DNA from: a bacterium BMS3Abin03
GTDB lineage: Bacteria; Bacteroidota; Ignavibacteria; Ignavibacteriales; Ignavibacteriaceae
Length of the DNA: 62,008 nt
NCBI GenBank assembly: GCA_002898075.1
Contig: BDSV01000176.1
Location: 1 to 62,008 of the forward strand
Direction: 5' to 3'
The translations under genes were made by a program, and so were the position numbers. The notes beneath the pieces were generated by a model. It had not been told where the DNA came from. It saw only the letters and a program-made list of their open reading frames with translations, and ran no database searches. This document shows positions 17,774-25,403 of the stretch, piece by piece; position 1 is the first letter of the stretch, and each line of letters opens with the position of its first letter.

Positions 17774-18631
17774 ATGGCAAAAAGTAAAAAAATATTAAAA
17801 GCGTATGAAAACACAGACTTTTTAAGTTCGGCAGATGGAAGAAGCTTACGAATATTATCGGAGTATTTATACCCCAAAAGTGAATTTCGCAAGCACAAAA
17901 TAATGGATACGATTGTCTTTTTCGGCTCGGCAAGATTAAAATCGAAAAGAGACGCAACAATAAATTATAACAAAATAAAAAAAATAAATCCCGGTTCACC
18001 CGGTTTTGCCCAAAAGCTGCGCCATTCACAGTTGATGGTTGACATGTCGAGATATTATGAGGATGCGGTTGAGCTTTCGAGGAGGTTAACGGAGTGGTCG
18101 CTTAATCTCGATACGATAGCAAACAGGTTTATCGTTTGTACCGGCGGCGGACCCGGTATAATGGAAGCGGCTAATAAAGGAGCAAAGTTAGCAGGCGGTT
18201 ACTCAATCGGTTTAAACATCAGCATACCTTTCGAACAATTTGTTAACAGGTATGTTACCAACGAGCTTAGTTTTGAGTTCCATTACTTTTTCATGAGAAA
18301 ATTTTGGTTTGCTTATTTGTCGAAGGCATTCGTTATTTTTCCAGGCGGGTTCGGAACGATGGATGAATGTTTTGAAGTTCTTACTTTGGTTCAGACCGAA
18401 AAAATAAAAAAGAAATTGCTTTTAGTTATTTATGATGAAAAGTACTGGAAGAGTATCATAAATTTTGATGCGCTGGTTGAAAGAGGAATGATAAATAATG
18501 ATGATTTAAAGCTTATCAACTTTTGTAATTCTGTAGATGAAATGTTCGATAAGATAGTAAAACATTTGAAGAAACATTATGCGAGAGAAAAAGAACCTGA
18601 AGTAATAGAGCCGGTTTTACATTTGAGATAA
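17774..18631 (+). CDS. LOG family protein (possible nucleotide phosphoribohydrolase)
   Basis: Member of the LOG/TIGR00730 Rossmann-like family, often mis-annotated as lysine decarboxylase; characterised members release bases from nucleoside 5'-monophosphates, some acting in cytokinin activation. The two signature motifs are present: GGGPGIMEAANKGA around residue 123 and PGGFGTMDE around residue 192. The 285-residue protein has a ~60-residue N-terminal extension relative to minimal LOG proteins and is the longer form seen in Bacteroidota. The ATG at 17774 opens a Lys-rich N-terminus. Substrate here is not known. It converges on rpsU. Confidence 0.85.
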   Translation: MAKSKKILKAYENTDFLSSADGRSLRILSEYLYPKSEFRKHKIMDTIVFFGSARLKSKRDATINYNKIKKINPGSPGFAQKLRHSQLMVDMSRYYEDAVELSRRLTEWSLNLDTIANRFIVCTGGGPGIMEAANKGAKLAGGYSIGLNISIPFEQFVNRYVTNELSFEFHYFFMRKFWFAYLSKAFVIFPGGFGTMDECFEVLTLVQTEKIKKKLLLVIYDEKYWKSIINFDALVERGMINNDDLKLINFCNSVDEMFDKIVKHLKKHYAREKEPEVIEPVLHLR

Positions 18632-18659
18632 AAAAAAAGCCCCTCTAATAAGGAGGGGC
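18631..18659 (-). terminator. Rho-independent terminator of rpsU
   Basis: GCCCCTC/GAGGGGC is a 7-bp GC-rich stem with a 7-nt loop; read on the minus strand it is followed by eight T residues. It sits 7 bp after the rpsU stop and directly at the end of the LOG gene on the other strand. Confidence 0.85.
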
Positions 18660-18666
18660 GGTAAAT

Positions 18667-18852
18667 TTATCTTACTGGTCTGTGCGCTCGTCTGGCTGCT
18701 TTAATTCTTTCCATTCTTTTTTTAACAGAGGGCTTAACGAAAAATGTTCTCTTCTTATATTCTTTGAGAATACCGGATCGTTCATATTTTTTCTTGAATC
18801 TTTTTAATGCTTTGTCAATATTTTCGCTATCACCTACGGTAATGCCAACCAA
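18667..18852 (-). CDS. rpsU: 30S ribosomal protein bS21
   Basis: 61-residue basic protein with the bS21 pattern: GDSENIDKALKRFKKKYERSG, then the RKRTFF-like KKRTFFVKPSVKKRMERIKAARR tail. It sits near the 3' end of 16S rRNA on the small subunit. The frame starts with TTG at 18850-18852, not ATG. A strong GAGGTGA lies 6 nt before it, within the last codons of the preceding zinc-ribbon gene, and decides the start. In Bacteroidia bS21 takes part in sequestering the anti-Shine-Dalgarno, and its own message is known for an unusually strong Shine-Dalgarno; the same layout is visible here. One base separates it from the upstream stop. Confidence 0.93.
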   Translation of the reverse strand: MVGITVGDSENIDKALKRFKKKYERSGILKEYKKRTFFVKPSVKKRMERIKAARRAHRPVR

Positions 18853-18853
18853 G

Positions 18854-19249
18854 TTACTTCACCTCTTTCTGTTTGTTTAATGATTCAACAAGTTTTTTTA
18901 ATCCTGATTTCTGAAACTCGACCGAGATAGAATGCTGTCCGTTCGATAGAGTTTCTTTGCTAATTACTTTTCCAAAATCATCCCAATTTTTATGGTATAT
19001 AGCTTCTCCCACTTCAAAAGTTTTAACAGGGGAGTAAGTTGTACATTCTTCGTTTTCAATTCCTTCAAGGGAAACTTTTGTAACAAGCACATCGGTATCA
19101 AGATCTATAACCATAGTTTGCTTACATTTTTTGCATTTAGCCCATTTCTTGTTTTCATTTCCATCGCCTGAAACTTCGCCGCTGATCTCCATTTTTTGAA
19201 GAGCACCGCAAGAGATACAAAATGCCTCGATATTTTTGATTTTAGCCAT
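18854..19249 (-). CDS. Zinc-ribbon protein of unknown function upstream of rpsU
   Basis: Start set at ATG 19249 (MAKIKNIEAFC, 131 residues); an upstream in-frame start at 19282 would only add a chance hydrophobic leader. Two CxxC pairs, CISCGALQ and CKKCKQ, about 35 residues apart, form a likely zinc ribbon in the first half. The second half (FEVGEAIYHKNWDDFGKVI ... ISVEFQKSGLKKLV) resembles the small SH3/Tudor-like beta barrel at the end of UvrD/PcrA-type helicases and similar nucleic-acid-binding proteins. A nucleic-acid or transcription-machinery role is therefore plausible, but this is inference. It is one base from rpsU and contains the rpsU ribosome binding site. Confidence 0.7.
   Translation of the reverse strand: MAKIKNIEAFCISCGALQKMEISGEVSGDGNENKKWAKCKKCKQTMVIDLDTDVLVTKVSLEGIENEECTTYSPVKTFEVGEAIYHKNWDDFGKVISKETLSNGQHSISVEFQKSGLKKLVESLNKQKEVK
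18859..18865 (-). promoter_or_regulatory. Strong Shine-Dalgarno of rpsU
   Basis: GAGGTGA on the minus strand, 6 nt from the TTG start, is fully complementary to the UCACCUC anti-Shine-Dalgarno core. It overlaps the final Glu-Val-Lys codons of the zinc-ribbon gene. It is the longest such match noticed in front of any gene here. Confidence 0.75.
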
Positions 19250-19319
19250 AAAAATCCAATAAAACATTAGGATGAACAACAAACTTATCGAAATTATCTT
19301 CGATAATCAAGAAATGCAA

Positions 19320-19778
19320 CTATTCATCTTTATGAGCCGGTGTAATTACAAGCACCGGGCATTTAGCATGTCTTATCACCTTTTCTGCCACACTGCCGAT
19401 AAGAGTATGCATCAACCCGGTTCTTCCGTGTGTTGCAATTACTATTATATCAATTTCTTCTTTTTCTGAATAGTTTACAATTTCCTCGAAATCAATTCCT
19501 TTCTTAATTACGGGCACAATTTGAACTGCGGCTTTATTCTTTATTTCTTCTACGGTTTTATCCAGAGATTTTTGTGCTTCCTGGTTAATCGATTCGAGAA
19601 TTTTTTCCTCCGATAGATCGAAGGAACGAATAGCCAAGACAGGCGGGGTTTTTTCAAGAACATGTAAAACGTGCAACTTTGCTTTGTATTGATCGGCTAA
19701 TTCTATAGCGTACTCTACCGCTGCCTTTGAACGGCTGCTGAAATCAGTTGGAAGAAGGATGTTTTTAATCTTGAACAT
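19320..19778 (-). CDS. Universal stress protein (UspA family)
   Basis: Single-domain UspA protein of 152 residues. Begins KNILLPTDFSSRSKAAVEYA and carries the ATP-binding signature GRTGLMHTLIGSVAEKVIRHAKCPVLVI at the C-terminus, with the G-2x-G-9x-G(S/T) spacing altered to HGRTGLMHTLIGS, consistent with the ATP-binding subgroup. Cytoplasmic. It lies 11 bp downstream of the sigma/anti-sigma fusion gene, probably in the same operon, which suggests a stress-linked unit. Confidence 0.9.
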   Translation of the reverse strand: MFKIKNILLPTDFSSRSKAAVEYAIELADQYKAKLHVLHVLEKTPPVLAIRSFDLSEEKILESINQEAQKSLDKTVEEIKNKAAVQIVPVIKKGIDFEEIVNYSEKEEIDIIVIATHGRTGLMHTLIGSVAEKVIRHAKCPVLVITPAHKDE

Positions 19779-19789
19779 TGCTATCCTCT

Positions 19790-21127
19790 CTATTGTTTAC
19801 AAATTTCCAGAATTAAATTTTTTGCAGGAAGATCGGTTGCGAAAGCAAATATATTATTTCCATCACTTTTCAACAAACTAATAAAATTTTCTTTTACCGT
19901 AGAATAGCAATTACCATTAAGTAAATGCCCGAGCAAATTTTTGCTGAGAGTGATAGAAACGCTTTTTTTTATTCGATCCACCGGTACGGGAAATAAAAGA
20001 ATCATTTCATGTTTTTTAGATTTGTAAAGAAACAAAGCAAATTTCTTTTTATCGATCTTGCTGATGAAACATCCTTCTAAAGTTAAGCTGCTATCCCGGT
20101 AAAACGAAACCGGGTAATCGAGCTTTTGCCCGGTGAGATAATTAACGATAACGACCGAATCACCTAAAACTATTTTATCATTTAACTTCCCGTTTTTCAG
20201 CAGAGTATAATTTTTCTGCAGTTGAACCAGCAAATTGTTTTTGCCGGTCTGTTCTTCGGCGAAATTTTTTGTTAATTCAACTGAAGGTTTAATGATTAAA
20301 ATCAGAACAGTTATCAGCACAAACATAATTACCGATATGTAAGAAACATATCTTCGGTTTTTGTTCGTTCCTTTTAATCTTTCCCGGAGCGACCGGCTGA
20401 ATTTTTCTCTGATACTGCTTTCTAATTCTTCGGGCGGATGTTCTTTTATAAGCTTGGTATCTATCGTTTCTTTAACGAGCTGCTGAAGCTTGATTACATT
20501 ATTGAATTCATGGTTACCTGTATAATCTTTATCCTTCTCAACGATTTCCGATATTTCTTTTTTATCGGAATAATCTAAATCATCGGTTAAATAATCCACA
20601 TTAATATCATCACCCGCTAATTTTTTTAGGATGATTGTTCTTGCATCGAATAATCTTTTATAAACAACACCTCCGGGAACGTCCAATATTTCTGCAATTT
20701 CTTCCAGGTCGAGTTCACCGGTAACGTAAAGAGCAATTATTTTTCTTAACTTATAAGGTAATGAAAAGATGACAGGCAGTATATCGGTAAAATTTATGCG
20801 GGATAATTTTCCTTCAACTTTTTCCCATTCGATATTTGTGTTTAATTCTTTGTTGTTTGCTTTCCCGGATAGGTCAGCATCTTCGTTATTAATTATTGCG
20901 CTAATATTATTTATTATGTTAAATAGCCACAGCTTAATATCGGTCGTTGGGGAAAGATAGTTGTAAAACCCGTGGGCTTCCCGATAGGTTTTAAATACAA
21001 GCTTTGTTGCTTTTCCGTAGTCCCCTGTTATCAGGTAAACATAATTATAAAGCAGCTTAATATATGGGATAGTTGTTTCAATAAAATTATATTTAACTCT
21101 GTTTTGTTGCATATCCAACCGGTTCAT
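19790..21127 (-). CDS. ECF sigma factor fused to a transmembrane anti-sigma-like region
   Basis: One 445-residue chain with two normally separate parts. Residues ~20-80 resemble sigma-70 region 2 (ITGDYGKATKLVFKTYREAH ... DIKLWLFNIINN). Residues ~115-170 resemble region 4 with its helix-turn-helix (LPYKLRKIIALYV ... LEEIAEILDVPGGVVYKRL). After a charged linker comes one membrane helix at 261-280. The outer part has GQKLDYPVSF near residue 333, then LEGCFISKIDKKKFALFLY ... HEMILLFP, and FAFATDLPAKNLILEI at the end. That order matches the extracytoplasmic domain of membrane-bound anti-sigma factors. Regions 2 and 4 are degenerate, so promoter recognition is unproven. Its ATG overlaps the M14 gene stop as ATGA; UspA follows 11 bp later. 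No frameshift is apparent. Confidence 0.75.
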   Translation of the reverse strand: MNRLDMQQNRVKYNFIETTIPYIKLLYNYVYLITGDYGKATKLVFKTYREAHGFYNYLSPTTDIKLWLFNIINNISAIINNEDADLSGKANNKELNTNIEWEKVEGKLSRINFTDILPVIFSLPYKLRKIIALYVTGELDLEEIAEILDVPGGVVYKRLFDARTIILKKLAGDDINVDYLTDDLDYSDKKEISEIVEKDKDYTGNHEFNNVIKLQQLVKETIDTKLIKEHPPEELESSIREKFSRSLRERLKGTNKNRRYVSYISVIMFVLITVLILIIKPSVELTKNFAEEQTGKNNLLVQLQKNYTLLKNGKLNDKIVLGDSVVIVNYLTGQKLDYPVSFYRDSSLTLEGCFISKIDKKKFALFLYKSKKHEMILLFPVPVDRIKKSVSITLSKNLLGHLLNGNCYSTVKENFISLLKSDGNNIFAFATDLPAKNLILEICKQ

Positions 21128-22542
21128 TTTATAATTAAACCGTTTCCTCCGCCTAATTGTATTAAATTAGCGTCGTACAAAAATCCGTTCACCACGGCAT
21201 ACTTAAATTTCCCTTCTTTTCTCAAAATAAAATTGGGAAGCGCCTCGACTTTTATTTGATTACTATTTACAGCGTGATTTTTCAGTACAACATTAAATGG
21301 ATAAGGCGAATATTCGAACTCCGTAGTTTCTATATCAACCTTTACGTTTGTACAATTGTTTTCGAAAAGTTCTATGGGATTTACGTTGTTCAATTCTTCG
21401 AATGAATGGAATGATTGTTCGGAAGTTTTGCCCGGGTGTAAGGTTAACCCGTCAGCATCCAGTTCCCGGAACCCGGTAAATACTGATAGATCACCGAGAT
21501 CTTTTATCATTGCCTTGAAGAAAAAGTCTTTATTGTTCTTCAAATTTATCTCTTCATAATTAATTCCAATATCTGCTATTATTTTTTTATCACCTTTTAT
21601 AATTTTTACATTCCTAATGATAAAGTCTATCATTAGTTCTTTATTGAACGGAATAGATTTATATGCATCCTGATTTTCAAACTGGTATGTTTCTTCAGCG
21701 ATACTTTTAAAAGCCATCAGTAACAATACAAAGTTCAGCTTTCTTAAAAACTGCCTTTCCCTGTCTTCCGTCCACGCACCGCTTTCCATTAGAACAATGC
21801 TTGTTCCGGTTTTTGCAAAATTATCTCCATAAGCTCTCGGTTCATAATCATCATCATACTTTGCGATATGCCCCGGAATAAATTCGTTAAGCAAGCTGCT
21901 AAGCTGTACTATTAGTTTCATAGAATTTGTGCGGCTCTCGTTAATTGTTCTCTCGTAATCGAACGGGGGAGCATGGAATGATATTGCAGTACTACGATTG
22001 CTAATGCCGGCGGTATAAATCCTTTCCTGATCATGAAGATTAAATCCGAAATCCGGTTTTATATTTTCGAACGTATCATTTAATATTTTCGATTCGGGGG
22101 ACTGCCTAACTAATGCATCCCTGTTCAGATCTATTTCAAGGATATTTCTTCTTTGAAATACTTCCGCACCGTCAGGATTAACCATAGGCATGAAATGCAG
22201 GGTAACCGTATTCAAAATAAATTCTTTGAATTCAGTATAGGAATTTTCTGCGGAGAAAAAATTAAATATATCGAAGATTGCTGCTGTTGCAGTCGGTTCA
22301 TCACCGTGCATCTGTGACCAGCAAAAAATCTTTTTCGGTCCGTGCCCGAGCGATATTAAATAAATATCTCTTCCTTCAAAAGATTCACCCGCCTTTTTTA
22401 CAGTAAAAATGTTTTTGTTCCTTATTCCAAATATTAACCGGAGAATGTTTTTGTATTTAAATCTTCTGTTGTATAAACATTGTTCCCGGTATAACTCATA
22501 GTTATCGTATAAACCGCGGGCAAATTGCATATCCTGTACCAT
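21124..22542 (-). CDS. M14 family zinc carboxypeptidase-like protein
   Basis: 472 residues with the M14 metal site: His79 and Glu82 in SQMHGDEPTATAA, and His170 in GFNLHDQE. The substrate-binding NPDGAEVFQRRN ... DLNRD segment lies between them, and a probable catalytic Glu is in VLMESGAW. No signal peptide or sorting domain, so it is apparently cytoplasmic, unlike the secreted peptidases elsewhere in the window. The C-terminal ~180 residues have no assignment. Related proteins are often amidases of wall peptides or deacylases. Its stop overlaps the start of the sigma/anti-sigma fusion gene (ATGA), showing tight coupling of the two. Confidence 0.85.
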   Translation of the reverse strand: MVQDMQFARGLYDNYELYREQCLYNRRFKYKNILRLIFGIRNKNIFTVKKAGESFEGRDIYLISLGHGPKKIFCWSQMHGDEPTATAAIFDIFNFFSAENSYTEFKEFILNTVTLHFMPMVNPDGAEVFQRRNILEIDLNRDALVRQSPESKILNDTFENIKPDFGFNLHDQERIYTAGISNRSTAISFHAPPFDYERTINESRTNSMKLIVQLSSLLNEFIPGHIAKYDDDYEPRAYGDNFAKTGTSIVLMESGAWTEDRERQFLRKLNFVLLLMAFKSIAEETYQFENQDAYKSIPFNKELMIDFIIRNVKIIKGDKKIIADIGINYEEINLKNNKDFFFKAMIKDLGDLSVFTGFRELDADGLTLHPGKTSEQSFHSFEELNNVNPIELFENNCTNVKVDIETTEFEYSPYPFNVVLKNHAVNSNQIKVEALPNFILRKEGKFKYAVVNGFLYDANLIQLGGGNGLIIK

Positions 22543-22640
22543 TTTTAGTAGTAAAGATTAGTAAATTATATTATTAAAATTATATTCATACTTTAATTTA
22601 TTTACTTAAGAATTCTCTTGCAAAAGCAGGGAGGAAATTT

Positions 22641-23180
22641 ATGTCGACAAATACACTCTCAATCGGTTCAAAAGCCCCCGAATTCAATTTAAAAGGAGTA
22701 GATGGGAAGCATTATTCATTAGATTCATTTGCGGGTAAAGAAGCGTTGATTATCATTTTCAGTTGTAATCACTGTCCTTATGTTCAGGCGTACGAAGACA
22801 GAATAATTAAAATCCAGGAAGATTATGCCGGTAAAGGTGTTGCCGTAATTGCAATCAACCCGAATGATGATAAGGATTATCCCGAAGATTCATTTGAGAA
22901 TATGAAAAGGAGAGCGGAGGAAAAAGGATTTAACTTTCCTTATTTAAGAGATGAAGATCAAAGTGTTGCAAAAGCATTTGATGCAACACACACACCGGAA
23001 ATATTCTTATTCGATAAGGAAAGAAAATTAGTTTTTCATGGTAAGATTGATGATAATTGGCAGGAACCCGATAAAGTGGTAAATCACTATTTAAGAAATG
23101 CATTAGATGAACTTCTTGCAGGAAAAGAAATTTCCGTTCCCGAAACATTTACGATTGGATGTACTATTAAGTGGAGATAA
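22641..23180 (+). CDS. Thioredoxin-fold AhpC/TSA-type protein
   Basis: 179-residue peroxiredoxin-like/thiol-disulfide protein. The fold starts with GSKAPEFNLKGVDGKHYSLDSF, the typical AhpC/TSA entry, and the redox site is C42-N-H-C45 in FSCNHCPYVQAYEDR; THTPEIFLFD contains the cis-Pro. No signal peptide, so cytoplasmic, and the CxxC motif favours reductase or thiol-peroxidase activity. GGGAGGAAA lies 7 nt before the ATG, a strong ribosome binding site. Divergent from the M14 operon and apparently monocistronic. Confidence 0.85.
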   Translation: MSTNTLSIGSKAPEFNLKGVDGKHYSLDSFAGKEALIIIFSCNHCPYVQAYEDRIIKIQEDYAGKGVAVIAINPNDDKDYPEDSFENMKRRAEEKGFNFPYLRDEDQSVAKAFDATHTPEIFLFDKERKLVFHGKIDDNWQEPDKVVNHYLRNALDELLAGKEISVPETFTIGCTIKWR

Positions 23181-23251
23181 ATATTCCAGTTAACTTTGGT
23201 GCCTTTTATGAATTTATAATTTTGTGAAAAATGCAGGAAATTTAAATTGGT

Positions 23252-23896
23252 TTAATACATAAATCCAATATTAAGAACAACATAAAACCCGCCGATAGTA
23301 TCTCTAAATCTTCCTTCGAGACTTTCAACACCTTTATCAAAAAATTTGATGATGTAGTAGCGAAAGTTTATTCCCACCAAACTAGATTTATCCAGCCCAA
23401 AATTTGCGCCCATACCGATGTACCCACCTGCTGCAAATTTAAGGTGCGCTTTTCCAAAAGCGTTGAAAAATTCCAGGGCGTATGGAGTAGTAATAATGAA
23501 AGCCGGACCAACCCCGACATTTATATATGGTCTTAAATTATCAGCTAATTCATTTTCGAACATACGGTATTGCGCTCCGAAATTAAGCGGTATCTGGAAC
23601 ACCCTGTTTTTCTTTCCGACGGTAAAAGAGTTTCCGAATACATCAATATACTCGAACTCTCTTTCATCTTTTGCTTCAGAAATCGAAAGATCGCTGAACA
23701 ATGTAAGTTTTGTATTCAACTGATGGCGGTAAAACCCGCCGAGTCCGAAACCGCTTTCGCCAATCATAACATCGAAACCCCAGGCATTGGGTGGAAAAAC
23801 TTCGGGTGGTTTCGGCGGAGCCAGCTCACCGATGCTTTGCCCGTTTACATTTAAAAACGGAATTAGTAATATTATGCTTAAAATTATTGTTTTCAT
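23252..23896 (-). CDS. Outer-membrane beta-barrel protein, hypothetical
   Basis: 214 residues with a signal peptide (TIILSIILLIPFLNVNG). The mature part has alternating hydrophobic/aromatic strands such as GFGLGGFYRHQLNTKLTLFSDLSI, RPYINVGVGPAFIIT and GGYIGMGANFGLD, and it ends with an aromatic residue (NIGFMY), as in outer-membrane barrels of about eight strands. A Pro-rich stretch (APPKPPEVFPP) follows the signal peptide. It resembles small OmpA-/OprF-like or porin-family barrels, but the ligand and role are unknown. It stands alone between unrelated genes. Confidence 0.7.
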   Translation of the reverse strand: MKTIILSIILLIPFLNVNGQSIGELAPPKPPEVFPPNAWGFDVMIGESGFGLGGFYRHQLNTKLTLFSDLSISEAKDEREFEYIDVFGNSFTVGKKNRVFQIPLNFGAQYRMFENELADNLRPYINVGVGPAFIITTPYALEFFNAFGKAHLKFAAGGYIGMGANFGLDKSSLVGINFRYYIIKFFDKGVESLEGRFRDTIGGFYVVLNIGFMY

Positions 23897-24026
23897 CTGT
23901 TTATAATTTTAAATTAAGGTTAGATGGAACTTGCCCCGGTGAATCGGGACCTCGTTTCATATTGAATACATTTCTTTCTTTAAATATTACTTAACTTTGG
24001 AACAATATCAATACCTTATCTGCTCA

Positions 24027-24641
24027 ATGAAAAAAATAATTGACATAGCATCGTTCTGGGACAATATTTATAAAAATAATTCTGCCGGATGGGATTTGAA
24101 GTCACCAACTCCTGCCTTTATTGATATTCTTAATGATAAAAAAATTATAAGCAGCGGTAAGCTATTAATTTTGGGCTCCGGTTATGGTTACGATGCAGTA
24201 GAAGCTGCTAAAGCCGGTTTAGACGTTACTGGTGTAGATTTTTCGGAGACCGCAACAAATTATGCCAAAAAGCTGGCTGCATCTAACGGGGTAAAAATTA
24301 ATTTTATAAAGGATAATTTTTTCAGTTTGCCTGAAAGCTATTCTGATTATTTCGATTATGCTTACGATTATGTAACTATTTGTGCTATCAATCCGGACAG
24401 AAGAGAAGAATATGCAGCGATGTTGTCATCCGTTCTTAAATGTAATGGAAAGTTTGTTGCACTCTGGTTTCCTGTTGAAGATAGACCGGAAGGACCGCCG
24501 TTCGGACTAAATGTACAGGAGTTAACTAATATCTTCACGAAATATTTTGAGCTGATTGTTTCAACAGATAAAGTAAATTCGATTAAACCGAGAATGGGCA
24601 GGGAATTTCTGCAGGTGTATGAAAAGATTTGTGAAGGATAG
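24027..24641 (+). CDS. SAM-dependent methyltransferase, TPMT-like
   Basis: Class I methyltransferase of 204 residues (start ATG 24027). The upstream in-frame TTG at 23997 is rejected because it forms part of TAACTTTG, which looks like a -7 promoter box. The protein opens with FWDNIYKNNSAGWD as in thiopurine methyltransferase-like enzymes, motif I is LILGSGYGYDAVEAAKAG, VTGVDFSETA follows, and the late part ALWFPVEDRPEGPPFGLNVQEL matches the TPMT family pattern. In bacteria these enzymes methylate thiols, selenium or tellurium compounds; the substrate here is not known. No operon partner. Confidence 0.85.
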   Translation: MKKIIDIASFWDNIYKNNSAGWDLKSPTPAFIDILNDKKIISSGKLLILGSGYGYDAVEAAKAGLDVTGVDFSETATNYAKKLAASNGVKINFIKDNFFSLPESYSDYFDYAYDYVTICAINPDRREEYAAMLSSVLKCNGKFVALWFPVEDRPEGPPFGLNVQELTNIFTKYFELIVSTDKVNSIKPRMGREFLQVYEKICEG

Positions 24642-24730
24642 TGCTGTCTAAAATAAATTTTATAATGAGTATTTATTTCGTTTGATAATATTTTTTAAAT
24701 AAATATTTCAAACATTGGAACTCAACCCTA

Positions 24731-24753
24731 CCCTTCTCTTAAAAAGAGAAGGG
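24731..24753. repeat. Hairpin CCCTTCTCTT/AAGAGAAGGG
   Basis: A 10-bp perfect stem with a 3-nt loop, followed ~80 bp later by CTCTCTTTTTAAGAGATTAGAGAGAG (roughly 24834-24856). A related CTCTCTTTTTAAGAGATG word is found at 47624-47640. No strong U-tract follows, so it is more likely an interspersed repeat than a terminator. Confidence 0.5.
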
Positions 24754-24893
24754 ATTATTAATGATGAGTACGTACTATTAATATTCTGTCTAACATAATT
24801 AATAAAACAATTTGTTGATAATAAGTCTCGCTCTCTTTTTAAGAGATTAGAGAGAGTTCCATTTTTTTTGAATAGATATGGTAGAAGATAATA

Positions 24894-25403
24894 ATGCCTG
24901 TAAATCTTGAACTGAAAATAAAAGTTGACTCGCATATTCCGTACAGGAAGATTCTTAAAAATACCGGTGCGAAAAACAGGGGAGTGCTAAACCAGAAAGA
25001 TATATATTATCAGGTGCCTTCCGGATTATTAAAGCTGCGTATTGAAAACGGGAATGAAAGTTTAATTCTGTATGAGCGGGATGAATCGGGAAAGAAAAGA
25101 TGGTCTGATTACCGGGTGATTTATTTTAAAAGTAAGAAATCCGAAAAAATTTTCTCTTCGGTATTTGAAATTGAAACCGTTGTTGAAAAAAAGCGTGAGT
25201 TATTTCTTTTCGATAATACAAGAATTCATCTCGATACAGTGAAAAATTTGGGTAAATTTCTCGAACTCGAAACATTGGTCGTTCGCGGAAAAAAAGATGC
25301 GCAAAAACGATTTGATAACATTATAAAATTGTTGAAGCTCGATACATCAAAACAAATTAGAAATTCGTACAGGGATTTAATGATTGGGAAAGTGAATAAG
25401 TAA
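24894..25403 (+). CDS. CYTH domain protein (triphosphate tunnel metalloenzyme)
   Basis: 169-residue CYTH-fold protein. It starts with the family-defining ELK(I)K motif (NLELKIKVD) and has KDIYYQVPSGLLKLRI and ELETLVV strands with the alternating charged residues that line the triphosphate tunnel. Members include class IV adenylate cyclases, thiamine triphosphatases and inorganic triphosphatases; the activity cannot be told from sequence alone. Its stop overlaps the start of the AddB-like nuclease gene by one base, so the two are translated together. This pairing is unusual. Confidence 0.85.
   Translation: MPVNLELKIKVDSHIPYRKILKNTGAKNRGVLNQKDIYYQVPSGLLKLRIENGNESLILYERDESGKKRWSDYRVIYFKSKKSEKIFSSVFEIETVVEKKRELFLFDNTRIHLDTVKNLGKFLELETLVVRGKKDAQKRFDNIIKLLKLDTSKQIRNSYRDLMIGKVNK

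Noticed and set aside
17774-18631. Lysine decarboxylase
   Set aside because: GGGPGIMEAANKGA and PGGFGTMDE are LOG-family motifs; there is no PLP-binding fold.
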